Below, one piece after another: positions 7,528 to 16,260 of a stretch of DNA of 64,000 nucleotides (position 1 is its first letter; each line of letters opens with the position of its first letter). The DNA is from JBCAXA01 sp038749025 (GTDB lineage Bacteria; Pseudomonadota; Gammaproteobacteria; Steroidobacterales; Woeseiaceae): contig JBCDIL010000013.1 of assembly GCA_038749025.1 (NCBI GenBank), forward strand, positions 1-64,000, written 5' to 3'. The position numbers and the translations under genes were made by a program. Under the pieces are notes generated by a model that had not been told where the DNA came from, made no database searches, and worked only from the letters and a program-made list of their open reading frames with translations.

Positions 7528-9051
7528 CTATCGGTTAGCACTGATGCGAATCGTCGACGGATCGAAGCGCCTGACTTGGTTTCTTCCTGACCGCTTCGCG
7601 TCATACAGCGCTTCATCTGCCGCTTGCAAGGCTGCCTCGATATCCGGCAGATCCTCGGTAAGTGCGGCCACGCCAATACTGACCGTACAGGCCATGGTTT
7701 CCTTGCCGTGCCGCAGCTCTAAATTGGCGACAGCAAGACGTAGACGTTCCGCAAACTCCAAGGTCTGGTCTAAGTCGGTGTGACCGAGCAAGCAGGCAAA
7801 CTCCTCGCCACCAATTCGAGCCGCGATGTCGGTGCCACTGCGAACCGAGCTGCCCAATAAGTCGGCCAGTGCGACGATGACGTCGTCGCCCGCTGCATGA
7901 CCGTAGTGGTCGTTTATGCGCTTAAAGTGATCGATATCGATCAAGACTAGGCAGCTAGCGACCCCGTGTCGCTGTAGGACGGCGAACTGCGACTCGGCGA
8001 AGTTCTGAAACGCTCGCCGATTTGCAAGCCCCGTCAGGGTATCCGTTAGCGCTTGGATCTCGAGCTGCTTTTTGACTGCTTCGTAGTCGGAGATTTTCGC
8101 GCGTAATGCAGTCGTGCGTTCGGCGACCGTTTGCTCCAGTAATATACGTTCGCGAGCGAGATCATGCAGTGCGTCGTTCTTTTCGACCGTAATGGCGCGG
8201 AGCATCAAGCTCGTACACATCACGACGATGCCGTAGAGCTGCACCGCAAGAAACGAATCGCCGGACACATCCCCGACGCTGGCCAGCGTCATCAACAGCG
8301 CGCCGAAGATGCTCAGTGAGAGCAATACAACACTGACGGTTTGGGTGTCGCGCAAGGCGAGCCACACACAGAGCGGCATTGTCATCAAAACAATCGGGTA
8401 CTCGCCAAGGCCGTCCGGTAGCATCCGTGATGCAAAGTACAGCGCCACTAACGTTAAGGCCGTTACGACGATGGGTGGTACGTCGTCGAAACTGATTTTC
8501 CGTTCCTGTACCAGAGCGATCATTACTGGCGCTACCAAGACGACTCCGCTGAAGTCCGAGAAAAACCAGCGCCATAGCATCTCCCGCGTTGCAACCGCAT
8601 TGAGTTCGAAAAACTGCTGTAGGGCCAGCGTCCCGATTAACGCGGCAATAACGCTCAGTACGATGCCAAGAAATCCGATCATCAACAAAACGCCGGTGAC
8701 ACTCGACAGCGGATTGCTCGGGCCACCAAACCGTTTATACAAGCTGGCTGCTACACAGGCGCCTAGCGCGTTGCCGCCATTGGTGATCCAAAAAACCAGT
8801 GAGTCGCCCTGAGTGACGGTTGAGAAAACGACATGGGAGATGAAGATGACCGGGAAGGCGTACCAGCCGTAGCGCAGAGCTACCCACGCGCAGATCCCCG
8901 CGGCCGGCCAGACGGCGACGACGGAGTTAGTCGCGAAGCCCACCTGAAACGAAAGAACGATGGCGGCCCAAATGGCCACGCCATAGCACAGCAGCTTCAG
9001 GGCATCCCTGCCGGTTAGGGTTCTGTTTGGATTGTTGTCGTTGCCTGTCAC
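7528..9051 (-). CDS. Membrane diguanylate cyclase with MASE1 sensor (GGEEF)
   Basis: A 507-aa inner-membrane protein. Residues ~10-300 form a MASE1 sensory region of about eight hydrophobic helices. A linker with coiled-coil character (~310-345) leads to a GGDEF domain with an intact GGEEF motif at 414-418 and the DIDHFKRINDHYGHAAGDDV substrate segment, so c-di-GMP synthesis is expected. The usual inhibitory I-site RxxD, five residues before the motif, reads SGTD with an Arg one place too far, so product inhibition may be weak. It is convergent with the flavoenzyme and appears to be transcribed alone. The sensed signal is unknown. Confidence 0.92.
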   Translation of the reverse strand: MTGNDNNPNRTLTGRDALKLLCYGVAIWAAIVLSFQVGFATNSVVAVWPAAGICAWVALRYGWYAFPVIFISHVVFSTVTQGDSLVFWITNGGNALGACVAASLYKRFGGPSNPLSSVTGVLLMIGFLGIVLSVIAALIGTLALQQFFELNAVATREMLWRWFFSDFSGVVLVAPVMIALVQERKISFDDVPPIVVTALTLVALYFASRMLPDGLGEYPIVLMTMPLCVWLALRDTQTVSVVLLSLSIFGALLMTLASVGDVSGDSFLAVQLYGIVVMCTSLMLRAITVEKNDALHDLARERILLEQTVAERTTALRAKISDYEAVKKQLEIQALTDTLTGLANRRAFQNFAESQFAVLQRHGVASCLVLIDIDHFKRINDHYGHAAGDDVIVALADLLGSSVRSGTDIAARIGGEEFACLLGHTDLDQTLEFAERLRLAVANLELRHGKETMACTVSIGVAALTEDLPDIEAALQAADEALYDAKRSGRNQVRRFDPSTIRISANR

Positions 9052-9174
9052 GAAGAGGTCTTATGTCGCCAATACCGCTGTATCGGCTATTTTCTTAGCG
9101 AGCTTAGCTATGCGCTATGTGAGTGGCGCCGCGGCTGTGCGAAAATCCAATAACGATAAGAATGACAGGGCGTT

Positions 9175-10503
9175 ATGGTTTCTAAGGTGGCAGCCGCCGA
9201 AAGCTCGCTCGACCGCGTGATCGACGATGGGCGAGTGACTGGCCAGCAGTGGCTGGTCGTCGGGTTGTGCATGTTGTTTAACATGCTGGACGGTTTTGAT
9301 ATCACGGCGATGTCTGTCGTTGCCTCGAACGTTGCCGGCGAGCTCGCGTTGGCGCCCGATCAGCTTGGCCTGATTTTTTCCTTCGCCTTGGCCGGCATGA
9401 TGGTCGGCGCAATGGTGCTGGCACCCTTATCGGATCTCATCGGCCGTCGCCGCGTGATTATTGCGAGTGTCATGGTCGTCGGCGTGTCGATTCTATTCAC
9501 GGCCCAAGCAACGTCTTTGGCTGAGTTCATCGTCCTGCGTCTAGTCTCGGGACTCGGCGCCGGCGCGATGTTGGCAACGCAAGCGACGCTGGCGGCCGAA
9601 TACAGCCCTGACAAATACCGTGCGCTGTCGGTGTCCGCCGTCACGGCCGGCTACCCGATGGGGGCGATGCTGACGTCGGTATTCGCCGGCATCATCATGC
9701 CCGAGTACGGTTGGCGCGGCATGTTTTGGTTTGGTGGCGCTTTAACACTACTCATGGGGTTGGTCGCGTTGGCGTTCATTCCCGAGTCGCTGAAGTACCT
9801 CGCCGAGCGCCGGCCTAAGAACGCACTGAGTCGTGTTAACAAGATTCTTAGTCGCTTGGGCCGCGAGCCGTTATCGCAATTGCCGGCTTTAGCGCAAACC
9901 AATGAATCGCGCATAGGGTTTGGGGAAACCCTAATGCTGCTGCTGGCACCCCAGTATCGTCGCGTTACGTTAACGATGTGGCTGATTTTCTTTCTGTGCT
10001 TCGCGACGCTGTACTTCTTGATGAGCTGGATACCGAAGCTGGTAGACGATGCCGGTTTTAGCGCCGGCGTCGGTCGTCAAGCGTTTTTCTTGTTCAATCT
10101 CGGTGGCGTAATCGGCATTTTTACGTTGGGCCTGTTAGCGACCCGTTTGATGCTGACCAACGTCGTCAGCACGCTGATCGTAGTCGGCGCCGCTGGCATG
10201 GTCGTTTACGCATTCGCACCGCTAAACGCGACGTTGTTACTAACGATCATTTTCTTTGTCGGCATCGCAATGCAAGGCGGCTTTACGGGCATGTACAGCG
10301 CCGCAGCGAAGGCGTATCCGACCTCTATTCGCAGCACCGGCATCGGTTGGTGCATTGGGCTGGGGCGCTCCGGCGCAGTGATCGGCCCTTACCTGGCCGG
10401 CCTCTTTATCGCTGCCGGTCTCGACATGGCACAGAACTTTCTGTTGTTCGCCATACCGCTGGCGATGGGTGGGATAATCTCGTGGACGCTAAAAATACGG
10501 TGA
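9175..10503 (+). CDS. MFS transporter, aromatic acid:H+ symporter (AAHS)-like
   Basis: A 442-aa, 12-helix major facilitator. The first helix carries the AAHS signature DGFDI, and the loop between helices 2 and 3 has the MFS motif GxLSDxxGRR (APLSDLIGRRR). Helix 4-5 motifs (RLVSGLGAGAM) and the central loop are normal. Known relatives such as PcaK and BenK import benzoate-type acids with protons. No aromatic ring-cleavage genes adjoin it, so the substrate is open. NrtS follows after 16 bp on the same strand and is probably co-transcribed. Confidence 0.9.
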   Translation: MVSKVAAAESSLDRVIDDGRVTGQQWLVVGLCMLFNMLDGFDITAMSVVASNVAGELALAPDQLGLIFSFALAGMMVGAMVLAPLSDLIGRRRVIIASVMVVGVSILFTAQATSLAEFIVLRLVSGLGAGAMLATQATLAAEYSPDKYRALSVSAVTAGYPMGAMLTSVFAGIIMPEYGWRGMFWFGGALTLLMGLVALAFIPESLKYLAERRPKNALSRVNKILSRLGREPLSQLPALAQTNESRIGFGETLMLLLAPQYRRVTLTMWLIFFLCFATLYFLMSWIPKLVDDAGFSAGVGRQAFFLFNLGGVIGIFTLGLLATRLMLTNVVSTLIVVGAAGMVVYAFAPLNATLLLTIIFFVGIAMQGGFTGMYSAAAKAYPTSIRSTGIGWCIGLGRSGAVIGPYLAGLFIAAGLDMAQNFLLFAIPLAMGGIISWTLKIR

Positions 10504-10519
10504 GAAGAGGTCAGCAGCC

Positions 10520-10744
10520 ATGAGCGATTGGCTGGCTGTCGCGATGCGCCCGGATGTTGTCCGGCGAAGTTTGCGTGTTGGTTTGGTGGTTGGCACGGCG
10601 CTGACACTCATTAACAATGGCGACGTGCTGTTGAACGGCGCCTTGCAAGCGCAGCATGCGTGGAAAATTCCGCTAACCTATTGCGTGCCGTACCTGGTAT
10701 CGACGTACGCGAGTGTTCAAGCGGCGTTAGCGAAAGACGACTAA
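10520..10744 (+). CDS. nrtS: NrtS-like nitrate/nitrite transporter subunit
   Basis: A 74-aa, two-helix membrane protein with the strongly conserved NrtS pattern: LVVGTALTLINNGD in the first half, then KIPLTYCVPYLVSTYAS in the second. Members of this family have been shown to support low-affinity nitrate/nitrite movement, presumably as homo-oligomers because each chain has only two helices. It sits 16 bp after the MFS gene. Its stop codon overlaps by 4 bp the end of the convergent gene. Confidence 0.8.
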   Translation: MSDWLAVAMRPDVVRRSLRVGLVVGTALTLINNGDVLLNGALQAQHAWKIPLTYCVPYLVSTYASVQAALAKDD

Positions 10745-11265
10745 CGGTCGGTGGCCGGTATTAAGCGGTAGCGACGGTAATGCGGTTGGTCGCCAAACGG
10801 CGATGCGTCGTTGTTGGCGCTAACGGCGGCAAGAAAGAGGCTGACCGGAACACGATCGCTTGGCGTGGTCCACACAAGTTGCCAAACGGCCGTGTTGTCC
10901 GTTAACGATACCGGCACCGTCGAACGTGCCTGGGCGGCATCGATCTCGATCGATGCGTCATTACTGGTAAAGAGACCAGCGCTGCCTCGATCGACGAACG
11001 CCACGAGTTGGAAGCCAGCGGTTGCCGCCGTTGTCCTCACCGTTACCGTTAACGGGTAGCGTGTACTCGGTTGCGCTTGATCCGGGAGTCCGCTGATCTT
11101 AATAGCGCTTGACGGGTCAATTGCCTCGACGTCGTGGTGACAGCTGCTACACGTATTCTGATTAGCCGGATCCGCGGCGCCCCACGGTGCACCATCCGGA
11201 AACCCGTGCGCCGTGCTACTGGCAGCAATCAATGCCCCAATCGCGATGAACCGTCGAATCGTCAT
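10741..11265 (-). CDS. Exported choice-of-anchor V-type protein with CxxCH motif
   Basis: A 174-aa protein with a signal peptide (cleavage near STAHG, residues 17-21) and, soon after, the motif NTCSSCHH, a c-type heme attachment signature. The remainder is a beta-sandwich resembling the reeler-like choice-of-anchor V domain (TAATAGFQLVAFVDRGSAGLF). It probably binds heme covalently in the periplasm; no enzymatic role is apparent. Its ATG overlaps the stop of the HD-domain gene (ATGA), placing it last in a three-gene leftward operon. Confidence 0.7.
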   Translation of the reverse strand: MTIRRFIAIGALIAASSTAHGFPDGAPWGAADPANQNTCSSCHHDVEAIDPSSAIKISGLPDQAQPSTRYPLTVTVRTTAATAGFQLVAFVDRGSAGLFTSNDASIEIDAAQARSTVPVSLTDNTAVWQLVWTTPSDRVPVSLFLAAVSANNDASPFGDQPHYRRYRLIPATDR

Positions 11266-11690
11266 GACGCCGCCGCGAGCAAAATTGCGCGAACGTCTAC
11301 GTATTGCTTCATCCGGTCCACGTCGTTTGGCGTGATCGACGGTAGCCGCTGCCAGTCCATGTTGTCGGCATTGTCGGCGAGCTTAACGACGCGGGCAATT
11401 GGGTGAGCGGCGGCCCTATGTGCCGCGTCGATCCGTGATTCGCCGCGCCGTTTGGTCAACGCGTCGACGGCTGTTACAACCGCTTCGGCGAATCCTTCCG
11501 CGGCCAGTTGTTCAAGTGTCCACGCCGAGTCCTCGACCACGTCGTGCAACAGCGCCGCCATCTGTTCTTCCGAGCCGGAGACCGCCAGCATGACCCGCAA
11601 CGGGTGCAAGATGTACGGGAAGCCCGCTTTGTCCACTTGGTTGCGATGGGCGTCCACGGCGATCTCAATCGCCCGTTCAAGCGTTGCCAT
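11262..11690 (-). CDS. HD-domain hydrolase, Mesh1/RelA-SpoT hydrolase-like
   Basis: A 142-aa stand-alone HD-domain protein. The metal motif is visible as H...HD...D: ILHPLRVML, ALLHDVVEDS, and KLADNADNM. This layout is that of the (p)ppGpp hydrolase half of SpoT and of the small alarmone hydrolases (Mesh1-like), with no synthetase or TGS domain. Hydrolysis of ppGpp or another nucleotide is likely but not proven. It lies 11 bp after the Vgb-like gene and its stop overlaps the start of the choice-anchor V gene. Confidence 0.85.
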   Translation of the reverse strand: MATLERAIEIAVDAHRNQVDKAGFPYILHPLRVMLAVSGSEEQMAALLHDVVEDSAWTLEQLAAEGFAEAVVTAVDALTKRRGESRIDAAHRAAAHPIARVVKLADNADNMDWQRLPSITPNDVDRMKQYVDVRAILLAAAS

Positions 11691-11701
11691 GGCCCTCAGT
11701 C

Positions 11702-12691
11702 CTAGCGGTCGGGCTCGACGATGGCACGACCTACGTAGTTACTGTCGGTGCCGAACCATACGGTGCCACTCGGCGCGTGGTAGTGCATATGGCGAATCGT
11801 TCCGCCTCCGGACGGTACAGCGGTGCGTTCGAAGAACTCGCCAGAGCCTGGGTCGAAACCGGTGAATTCGTTCGGTTGCACGCCCGTCGCAACAACCCAA
11901 ATTCGACCGCGACTGTCGCTGGCCATGCCGTACGGGCGGGCGTCGCCGCCTTGCGGCAGTGCCCATTCATCCCATTTGCCAGTTTTCGGGTCGAACATCC
12001 CGAGCGTGCCAGTCGCGTAGTCGCCGTACCACAACCGGCCATCGGCCGTGATTTCTAAGCGCCGCGGCCGTGCCGCCTCGCGCGGTATGACGAATTCCGT
12101 TAACGCTAGCGTCTCTGGGTCGATGCGTGCCAACTTGTTGGTACCGAACAGCACGGCCCAGATATCGCCGTTCGGTGCAATCTTGATACCGTAAGGGCGA
12201 GAGCGCTCCGTTTTGGACGCAATAAGATCGACGTTCCGGGTCGCGATATTCAAGCGGCCGAGTTGATTGCCACCCTGGACGGTAAACCAAATGTTTGTTT
12301 CGTCGTGGTCGAAGATCAGCGTGTGCGGATCACGCGCTGACTCATCGGGCATCGGTATCTCTTCAATGGTTTTCGTCGCCGGATCGTAACGGCCGATGAG
12401 CCGTGTTCGATTGCCGGCATACCAAACAATGCCGTCCGAGCCGACGATTAAGTTGTGTGGACCTGAACCGTCTTTCAGATCGATTTTATCAATGTCGCCG
12501 CTGGCTACATCGAGGTGGGCCAAATAGCCGCTGCGTTGGCCGACAAACCAGACCGACTCCTCTGACTCGGCAAACGGGTCGCGAGGCCGCGATGACTCGT
12601 ACGGGACTTGCCACTCACGGATGTCGATATCAGCGCTGGCATCGGCGGCGAGTAGAGCGAGAAGGAGGATCGGTGCGTAGCGTGTGTACAT
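11702..12691 (-). CDS. Exported virginiamycin-B-lyase-like beta-propeller protein
   Basis: A 329-aa protein with a signal peptide (ending near ADASA, residue 21) followed by repeated blades of the Vgb/SMP-30 type, such as PHNLIVGSDGIVWYAGNRT, PYGIKIAPNGDIWAV and PYGMASDSRGRIWVV. Vgb enzymes linearise streptogramin B, but most family members, especially exported ones, have unknown substrates. It heads a leftward operon with the HD hydrolase and the heme-motif protein. I would not read it as a resistance gene from family resemblance alone. Confidence 0.85.
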   Translation of the reverse strand: MYTRYAPILLLALLAADASADIDIREWQVPYESSRPRDPFAESEESVWFVGQRSGYLAHLDVASGDIDKIDLKDGSGPHNLIVGSDGIVWYAGNRTRLIGRYDPATKTIEEIPMPDESARDPHTLIFDHDETNIWFTVQGGNQLGRLNIATRNVDLIASKTERSRPYGIKIAPNGDIWAVLFGTNKLARIDPETLALTEFVIPREAARPRRLEITADGRLWYGDYATGTLGMFDPKTGKWDEWALPQGGDARPYGMASDSRGRIWVVATGVQPNEFTGFDPGSGEFFERTAVPSGGGTIRHMHYHAPSGTVWFGTDSNYVGRAIVEPDR

Positions 12692-12794
12692 GAACGTAAT
12701 GTCGCTCCGGAAAGCCCGAGTATAACTTTATCGCGCAGCGGCATTGGCCGCGTTGGAATCGCTCAGCGAACGATCAACCCACTAGGGTGCCGCG

Positions 12795-13478
12795 CTACAT
12801 GTCGTAGACCATGATGACCCGAAAGCCAGAAAAGCTACCGGCGGAATTGCCCTGTGTCAGGTCGTAGACCATTACGTATCTGCTGTCCGATTCGCGTTGT
12901 CCCATCCGCAGTTCGACTAGCTTGAATAGTTGGCGCGCCTGATCGACGTCCAATAGCGAGTAGGTAACGCCGCTCCAACGACCGATTTCCGGATCGAGCA
13001 TTGACGCTTCGAAAAATGTGACGGTGTCGAGCGTGCCATGCTTCGTCACAAACGTATCCGTTTCACCATCATAGGTAACGCCATTGAGCGGAAAACCCGA
13101 CGGCTGAGTCGCAAATTCGAGCTGCATACCGGTCATGTCGGAGTGCGCATCGAAGGACACCTTACCGTACGGGCGCAGTTTCAATTCAAAGTCGATGATT
13201 GTGACGTAGCGTTCGAACTCCTCCACGCTCATGCCGATGCGTTCATCGTATGGGAGTGATGCCAGCGTTCCACCTTCTTCGAGATGGGTTTCAAAAAACG
13301 CTGGATTTCTTTTGTAGCCGTCGAGTAACTTGATGCGAAGAGGCTCGTAGTCATCTGGTGCGTCAATATCCATGACGTCCACTTCCACCTGTCTATCGAT
13401 CGGCAGGTACGGGGTAGGGTCGGCCAACGCATTCGATAGCGTTAGAGTGACGGTTACCAGCAGGGTCTGCTTTAGCAT
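12795..13478 (-). CDS. Exported protein of unknown function
   Basis: A 227-aa protein that I do not recognise. A signal peptide is clear (LKQTLLVTVTLTLSNALA, cleavage about residue 19). The mature part is acidic, largely beta by appearance, with no cysteines and no obvious catalytic motif. It contains two similar short endings, YVMVYDLTQ and RVIMVYDM, about 20 residues apart. It stands alone, with about 100 bp to the left gene and a divergent neighbour to the right. Confidence 0.7.
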   Translation of the reverse strand: MLKQTLLVTVTLTLSNALADPTPYLPIDRQVEVDVMDIDAPDDYEPLRIKLLDGYKRNPAFFETHLEEGGTLASLPYDERIGMSVEEFERYVTIIDFELKLRPYGKVSFDAHSDMTGMQLEFATQPSGFPLNGVTYDGETDTFVTKHGTLDTVTFFEASMLDPEIGRWSGVTYSLLDVDQARQLFKLVELRMGQRESDSRYVMVYDLTQGNSAGSFSGFRVIMVYDM

Positions 13479-13656
13479 AACCTAAGTCCTCGACCAGCAA
13501 CGGAGCCCCAACGTAGCAGATCTTGGTGCCGACGTCTGTGACTCTTTAGCAGCCGACCTAAGAACAGATCGTTCGTTACAATACCGTTAACATCGCTAAG
13601 TGGGCGTTACCCGTTTCCATTCGAAAGACATCGCCATTTTTTTCGGAGATCGACCA

Positions 13657-14910
13657 ATGACGTGGAAAACAACTGTGAACAACGGCGCCCTGATTCTGAT
13701 CAGCGGATTGTATTGCCTCGGTGCACTTGTCGGTCTGGCCGATGAGGACAGAAGCGATGAACCGAGAGCCCGTGATCTCGGAGTTCCGTTTGATGGACAG
13801 CCTGGACCGCTTAACGCAATCACCGATGTCCCCGGAGTTTTGGTCGGTCATGAAACGATCATCGAGGGCGACGGGACATGGAATGCGGGCGAGGGTCCTG
13901 TAAGAACAGGAGTAACAGCGATCTTCCCATTTGGAGACGATCCAGCGGCCGTCGCTTACGCGGCGTATCACTCGCTGAATGGAAATGGGGAGATGACAGG
14001 AACCCATTGGATTGATGAGGGTGGCACGCTCTCTGGGCCCATAATGATCACAAATACCCACAGTGTGGGTATCGTTCGCGACGCTGTCATTGAATGGTCC
14101 CTCGAAAAAACGGGGGGGCAGTTAGCTTGGTCGCTGCCGGTCGTTGCCGAAACCTGGGATGGCGTGTGGCTGCCGTACGGCGGTTTGAACGATATCAATG
14201 GCTTTCATGTTAAGAAGGAGCATGCGTTCGCCGCGCTTAATGCAGCGCATGCCGGACCTGTGCTGGAAGGCAATGTAGGTGGTGGCACGGGCATGATTTG
14301 CAACGAGTTCAAAGGTGGAATCGGCACAGCGTCTCGTCGCTTTTCTGTGGGCGCTGAGCAATACACCTTGGGTGTACTCGTGCAATGTAACTACGGGCGT
14401 CGTGACTGGCTGCGAGTGGCTGGAATTGCGGTCGGCCGCGAAATCGAAGGCGCTAAGATCTGTTATGAAGGAACGGTACCCGAAGGCCGAATCGAACCGG
14501 CCTGTGATGCCGAGGATAGATCGTCTCGCCGTCCCGAACTTGGATCGATAATTGTCGTGGTCGCGACGGATGCTCCGTTGTTGACTCACCAGCTTGAGCG
14601 AGTGGCAAAACGGGTAACACTTGGACTCGGACGCCTCGGCAGCAGCGCAAGTGATTCATCGGGCGATATTTTTGTTGCTTTCTCGACAGCCAACAAGGTT
14701 GCCTTCGGCGAAGAGCCGGTGTTAGTCCGAACCTTAGCCAATCCTCACTTGACTCCCGTTTTTTTGGCGACTGTCGAAGCCACGGAAGAGGCTGTGGTTA
14801 ACGCGATGATTGCCGCTGAAACGATGACCGGCGCCGATGGATATCGAGTCCCACGCTTGCCGCATGCCGAGCTTGTCCAAGTGCTAATGCGACACGGCAT
14901 CGTAGAGTAG
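13657..14910 (+). CDS. P1-family N-terminal-nucleophile peptidase, DmpA/BapA-like
   Basis: A 417-aa exported aminopeptidase of the S58 family. ATG 13657 is chosen over GTG 13600 because GGAG precedes it by nine bases and the product then begins with a normal signal peptide. The family's self-cleavage site is visible as Gly-Ser in LGSIIVVVATDAPL; the new N-terminal Ser acts as nucleophile. Other conserved segments are GPLNAITDVPGVLVGHETI, GNVGGGTGM and GDIFVAFSTAN. Relatives cleave N-terminal beta-amino acids or L-/D-amino acid amides. It appears to be monocistronic. Confidence 0.9.
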   Translation: MTWKTTVNNGALILISGLYCLGALVGLADEDRSDEPRARDLGVPFDGQPGPLNAITDVPGVLVGHETIIEGDGTWNAGEGPVRTGVTAIFPFGDDPAAVAYAAYHSLNGNGEMTGTHWIDEGGTLSGPIMITNTHSVGIVRDAVIEWSLEKTGGQLAWSLPVVAETWDGVWLPYGGLNDINGFHVKKEHAFAALNAAHAGPVLEGNVGGGTGMICNEFKGGIGTASRRFSVGAEQYTLGVLVQCNYGRRDWLRVAGIAVGREIEGAKICYEGTVPEGRIEPACDAEDRSSRRPELGSIIVVVATDAPLLTHQLERVAKRVTLGLGRLGSSASDSSGDIFVAFSTANKVAFGEEPVLVRTLANPHLTPVFLATVEATEEAVVNAMIAAETMTGADGYRVPRLPHAELVQVLMRHGIVE

Positions 14911-14960
14911 TGTGTCTTTCAGACCGGTTCGTGGCCGGCAGAGTAAGAGTTACAGGAGAG

Positions 14961-14992
14961 CATTCGCCTTTGGCCGATAGCGGCCACTTCGC
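14961..14992. repeat. Short intergenic repeat, copy D
   Basis: The sequence CATTCGCCTTTGGCCGATAG and the bases after it match, in reverse orientation, the core TGGCCGATAGC of the repeats near 28.8 and 29.5 kb. The segment GGCCGATAGCGGCC is a near-palindrome. It lies in the otherwise empty 250-bp gap between the P1 peptidase and OmpA genes. Confidence 0.45.
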
Positions 14993-15160
14993 TAAGCCTC
15001 ATGATCTTCGTACCGTTTTTTCGGTGGCCATTTTGACGCAATAGTTCGTACGAAGGCCGTCTCGGATACACGATGGAGGCATAAATTATCGTGCCAGTTA
15101 GTTCAGCTGGATTTCTGATCGGTGCATAATCAATGCCTGGATTTTTTTGGGGTAGCCGGT

Positions 15161-16147
15161 ATGTTTAAACGTATGCTCGTCACCGTTGCCGCGATGTTAC
15201 TCGCTTGTTTCGTAAGTACAGCATCGGCAGAGGACATCGAAGGTGTCGTTGAACACCCGATGATCGAGCGGTATCCCGGTCAAGTTATCGCCTGGCAGCA
15301 CATCGAAAACTACCAGCCCTATAAAGTGGCAGTAGGACCGGTTGTCGGTTACCGAAAAATCGCTGACTGGATAGACACCGAAGGCCGCGTGACCCGAACG
15401 TTCTACAAACTAGAGGGCGAGGAGCGCTCCTATGCCGAGGTCTACAAAAACTACCTGGATGCGTTAAAAGAAGAGAATTTCGAGATTTTAGGCGAGGGCT
15501 TTTTTGCCGATCGCAAAGGCGTGGCCGTTGGTTCTACCCAGTGGATGCAAGTGACCTTTCGTGCCAATCCGACGGCCAAGCCCGGTGAGGTTACTACGCT
15601 GTTCGGCGGAACGTCGTCGGCCGGTGGCGCCGGTGCGATTGTGGCGACCAAAGAGCGCGCCGCTGGTACCGTCTACGTCGTGGCGTACGTCGAACAGCAT
15701 TCCAAAAACTACATTGGGACGTTGATCGACATCGTTGAAGTCGAGGCGGCCGAAACGGGCTTAGTCGTCGTCGATGCCGAGGCGATGGGTTCCGATATCG
15801 ACGAGTACGGTCGTGTCGTCTTGGACGGTATCGTTTTCGATTTTGATAAAGCTACGTTGAAGCCTGAGTCGAAGGCCGCGTTGGACGCGATTGCGGAGTA
15901 CCTCGCGTCCAACCCAACGAAACAGTTCTACGTTGTCGGTCATACCGATTCTAAGGGTACGTTCGCTTACAATCGCAAACTCTCAGCGGATCGCGCGCAG
16001 GCCGTAGCCGATGCACTGCAGCAAGATTATGGTGTGACGGCTGATCGTCTGGAGCCTCACGGCGTGGGACCGCTGGCACCGGTATTTTCGAACGGCAGTG
16101 ACAACGGCCGGGACAAGAATCGGCGCGTCGAGTTGGTTGAGAAGTAG
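15161..16147 (+). CDS. OmpA-family outer-membrane protein with N-terminal DUF4892-like domain
   Basis: A 328-aa envelope protein. ATG 15161 gives a clean signal peptide ending at STASA; the upstream GTG at 15122 only adds an unlikely leader. Residues ~25-205 resemble DUF4892 (YAEVYKNYLDALKEENFEIL and WMQVTFRANP). Residues ~220-328 are an OmpA C-terminal peptidoglycan-binding domain, with VVGHTDSKGTFAYNRKLSADRA and the final KNRRVEL. There is no beta-barrel, so it is a periplasmic or lipid-free OmpA-like anchor linking some function to the cell wall. It appears to be monocistronic. Confidence 0.88.
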   Translation: MFKRMLVTVAAMLLACFVSTASAEDIEGVVEHPMIERYPGQVIAWQHIENYQPYKVAVGPVVGYRKIADWIDTEGRVTRTFYKLEGEERSYAEVYKNYLDALKEENFEILGEGFFADRKGVAVGSTQWMQVTFRANPTAKPGEVTTLFGGTSSAGGAGAIVATKERAAGTVYVVAYVEQHSKNYIGTLIDIVEVEAAETGLVVVDAEAMGSDIDEYGRVVLDGIVFDFDKATLKPESKAALDAIAEYLASNPTKQFYVVGHTDSKGTFAYNRKLSADRAQAVADALQQDYGVTADRLEPHGVGPLAPVFSNGSDNGRDKNRRVELVEK

Positions 16148-16260
16148 TGAGTTTTCGCAGGCGCTGTTTCTGACAGAGTTCGAACAGCACTTGCGTATCC
16201 GTACAGTCGGCTGTTAGTAGACATCAGTCCATCGCCAGACGTTAATTGCAAGATTCACCA

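Noticed and set aside
7517..7531. Hairpin ATAGCG-TCG-CGCTAT between convergent genes as a terminator
   Set aside because: The stem is only 6 bp and has no T tract on either strand, so it does not qualify as an intrinsic terminator.
11702..12691. Reading the Vgb-like protein as an antibiotic resistance gene
   Set aside because: Exported Vgb-like propellers are widespread and the neighbours are not resistance genes; fold similarity alone is insufficient.
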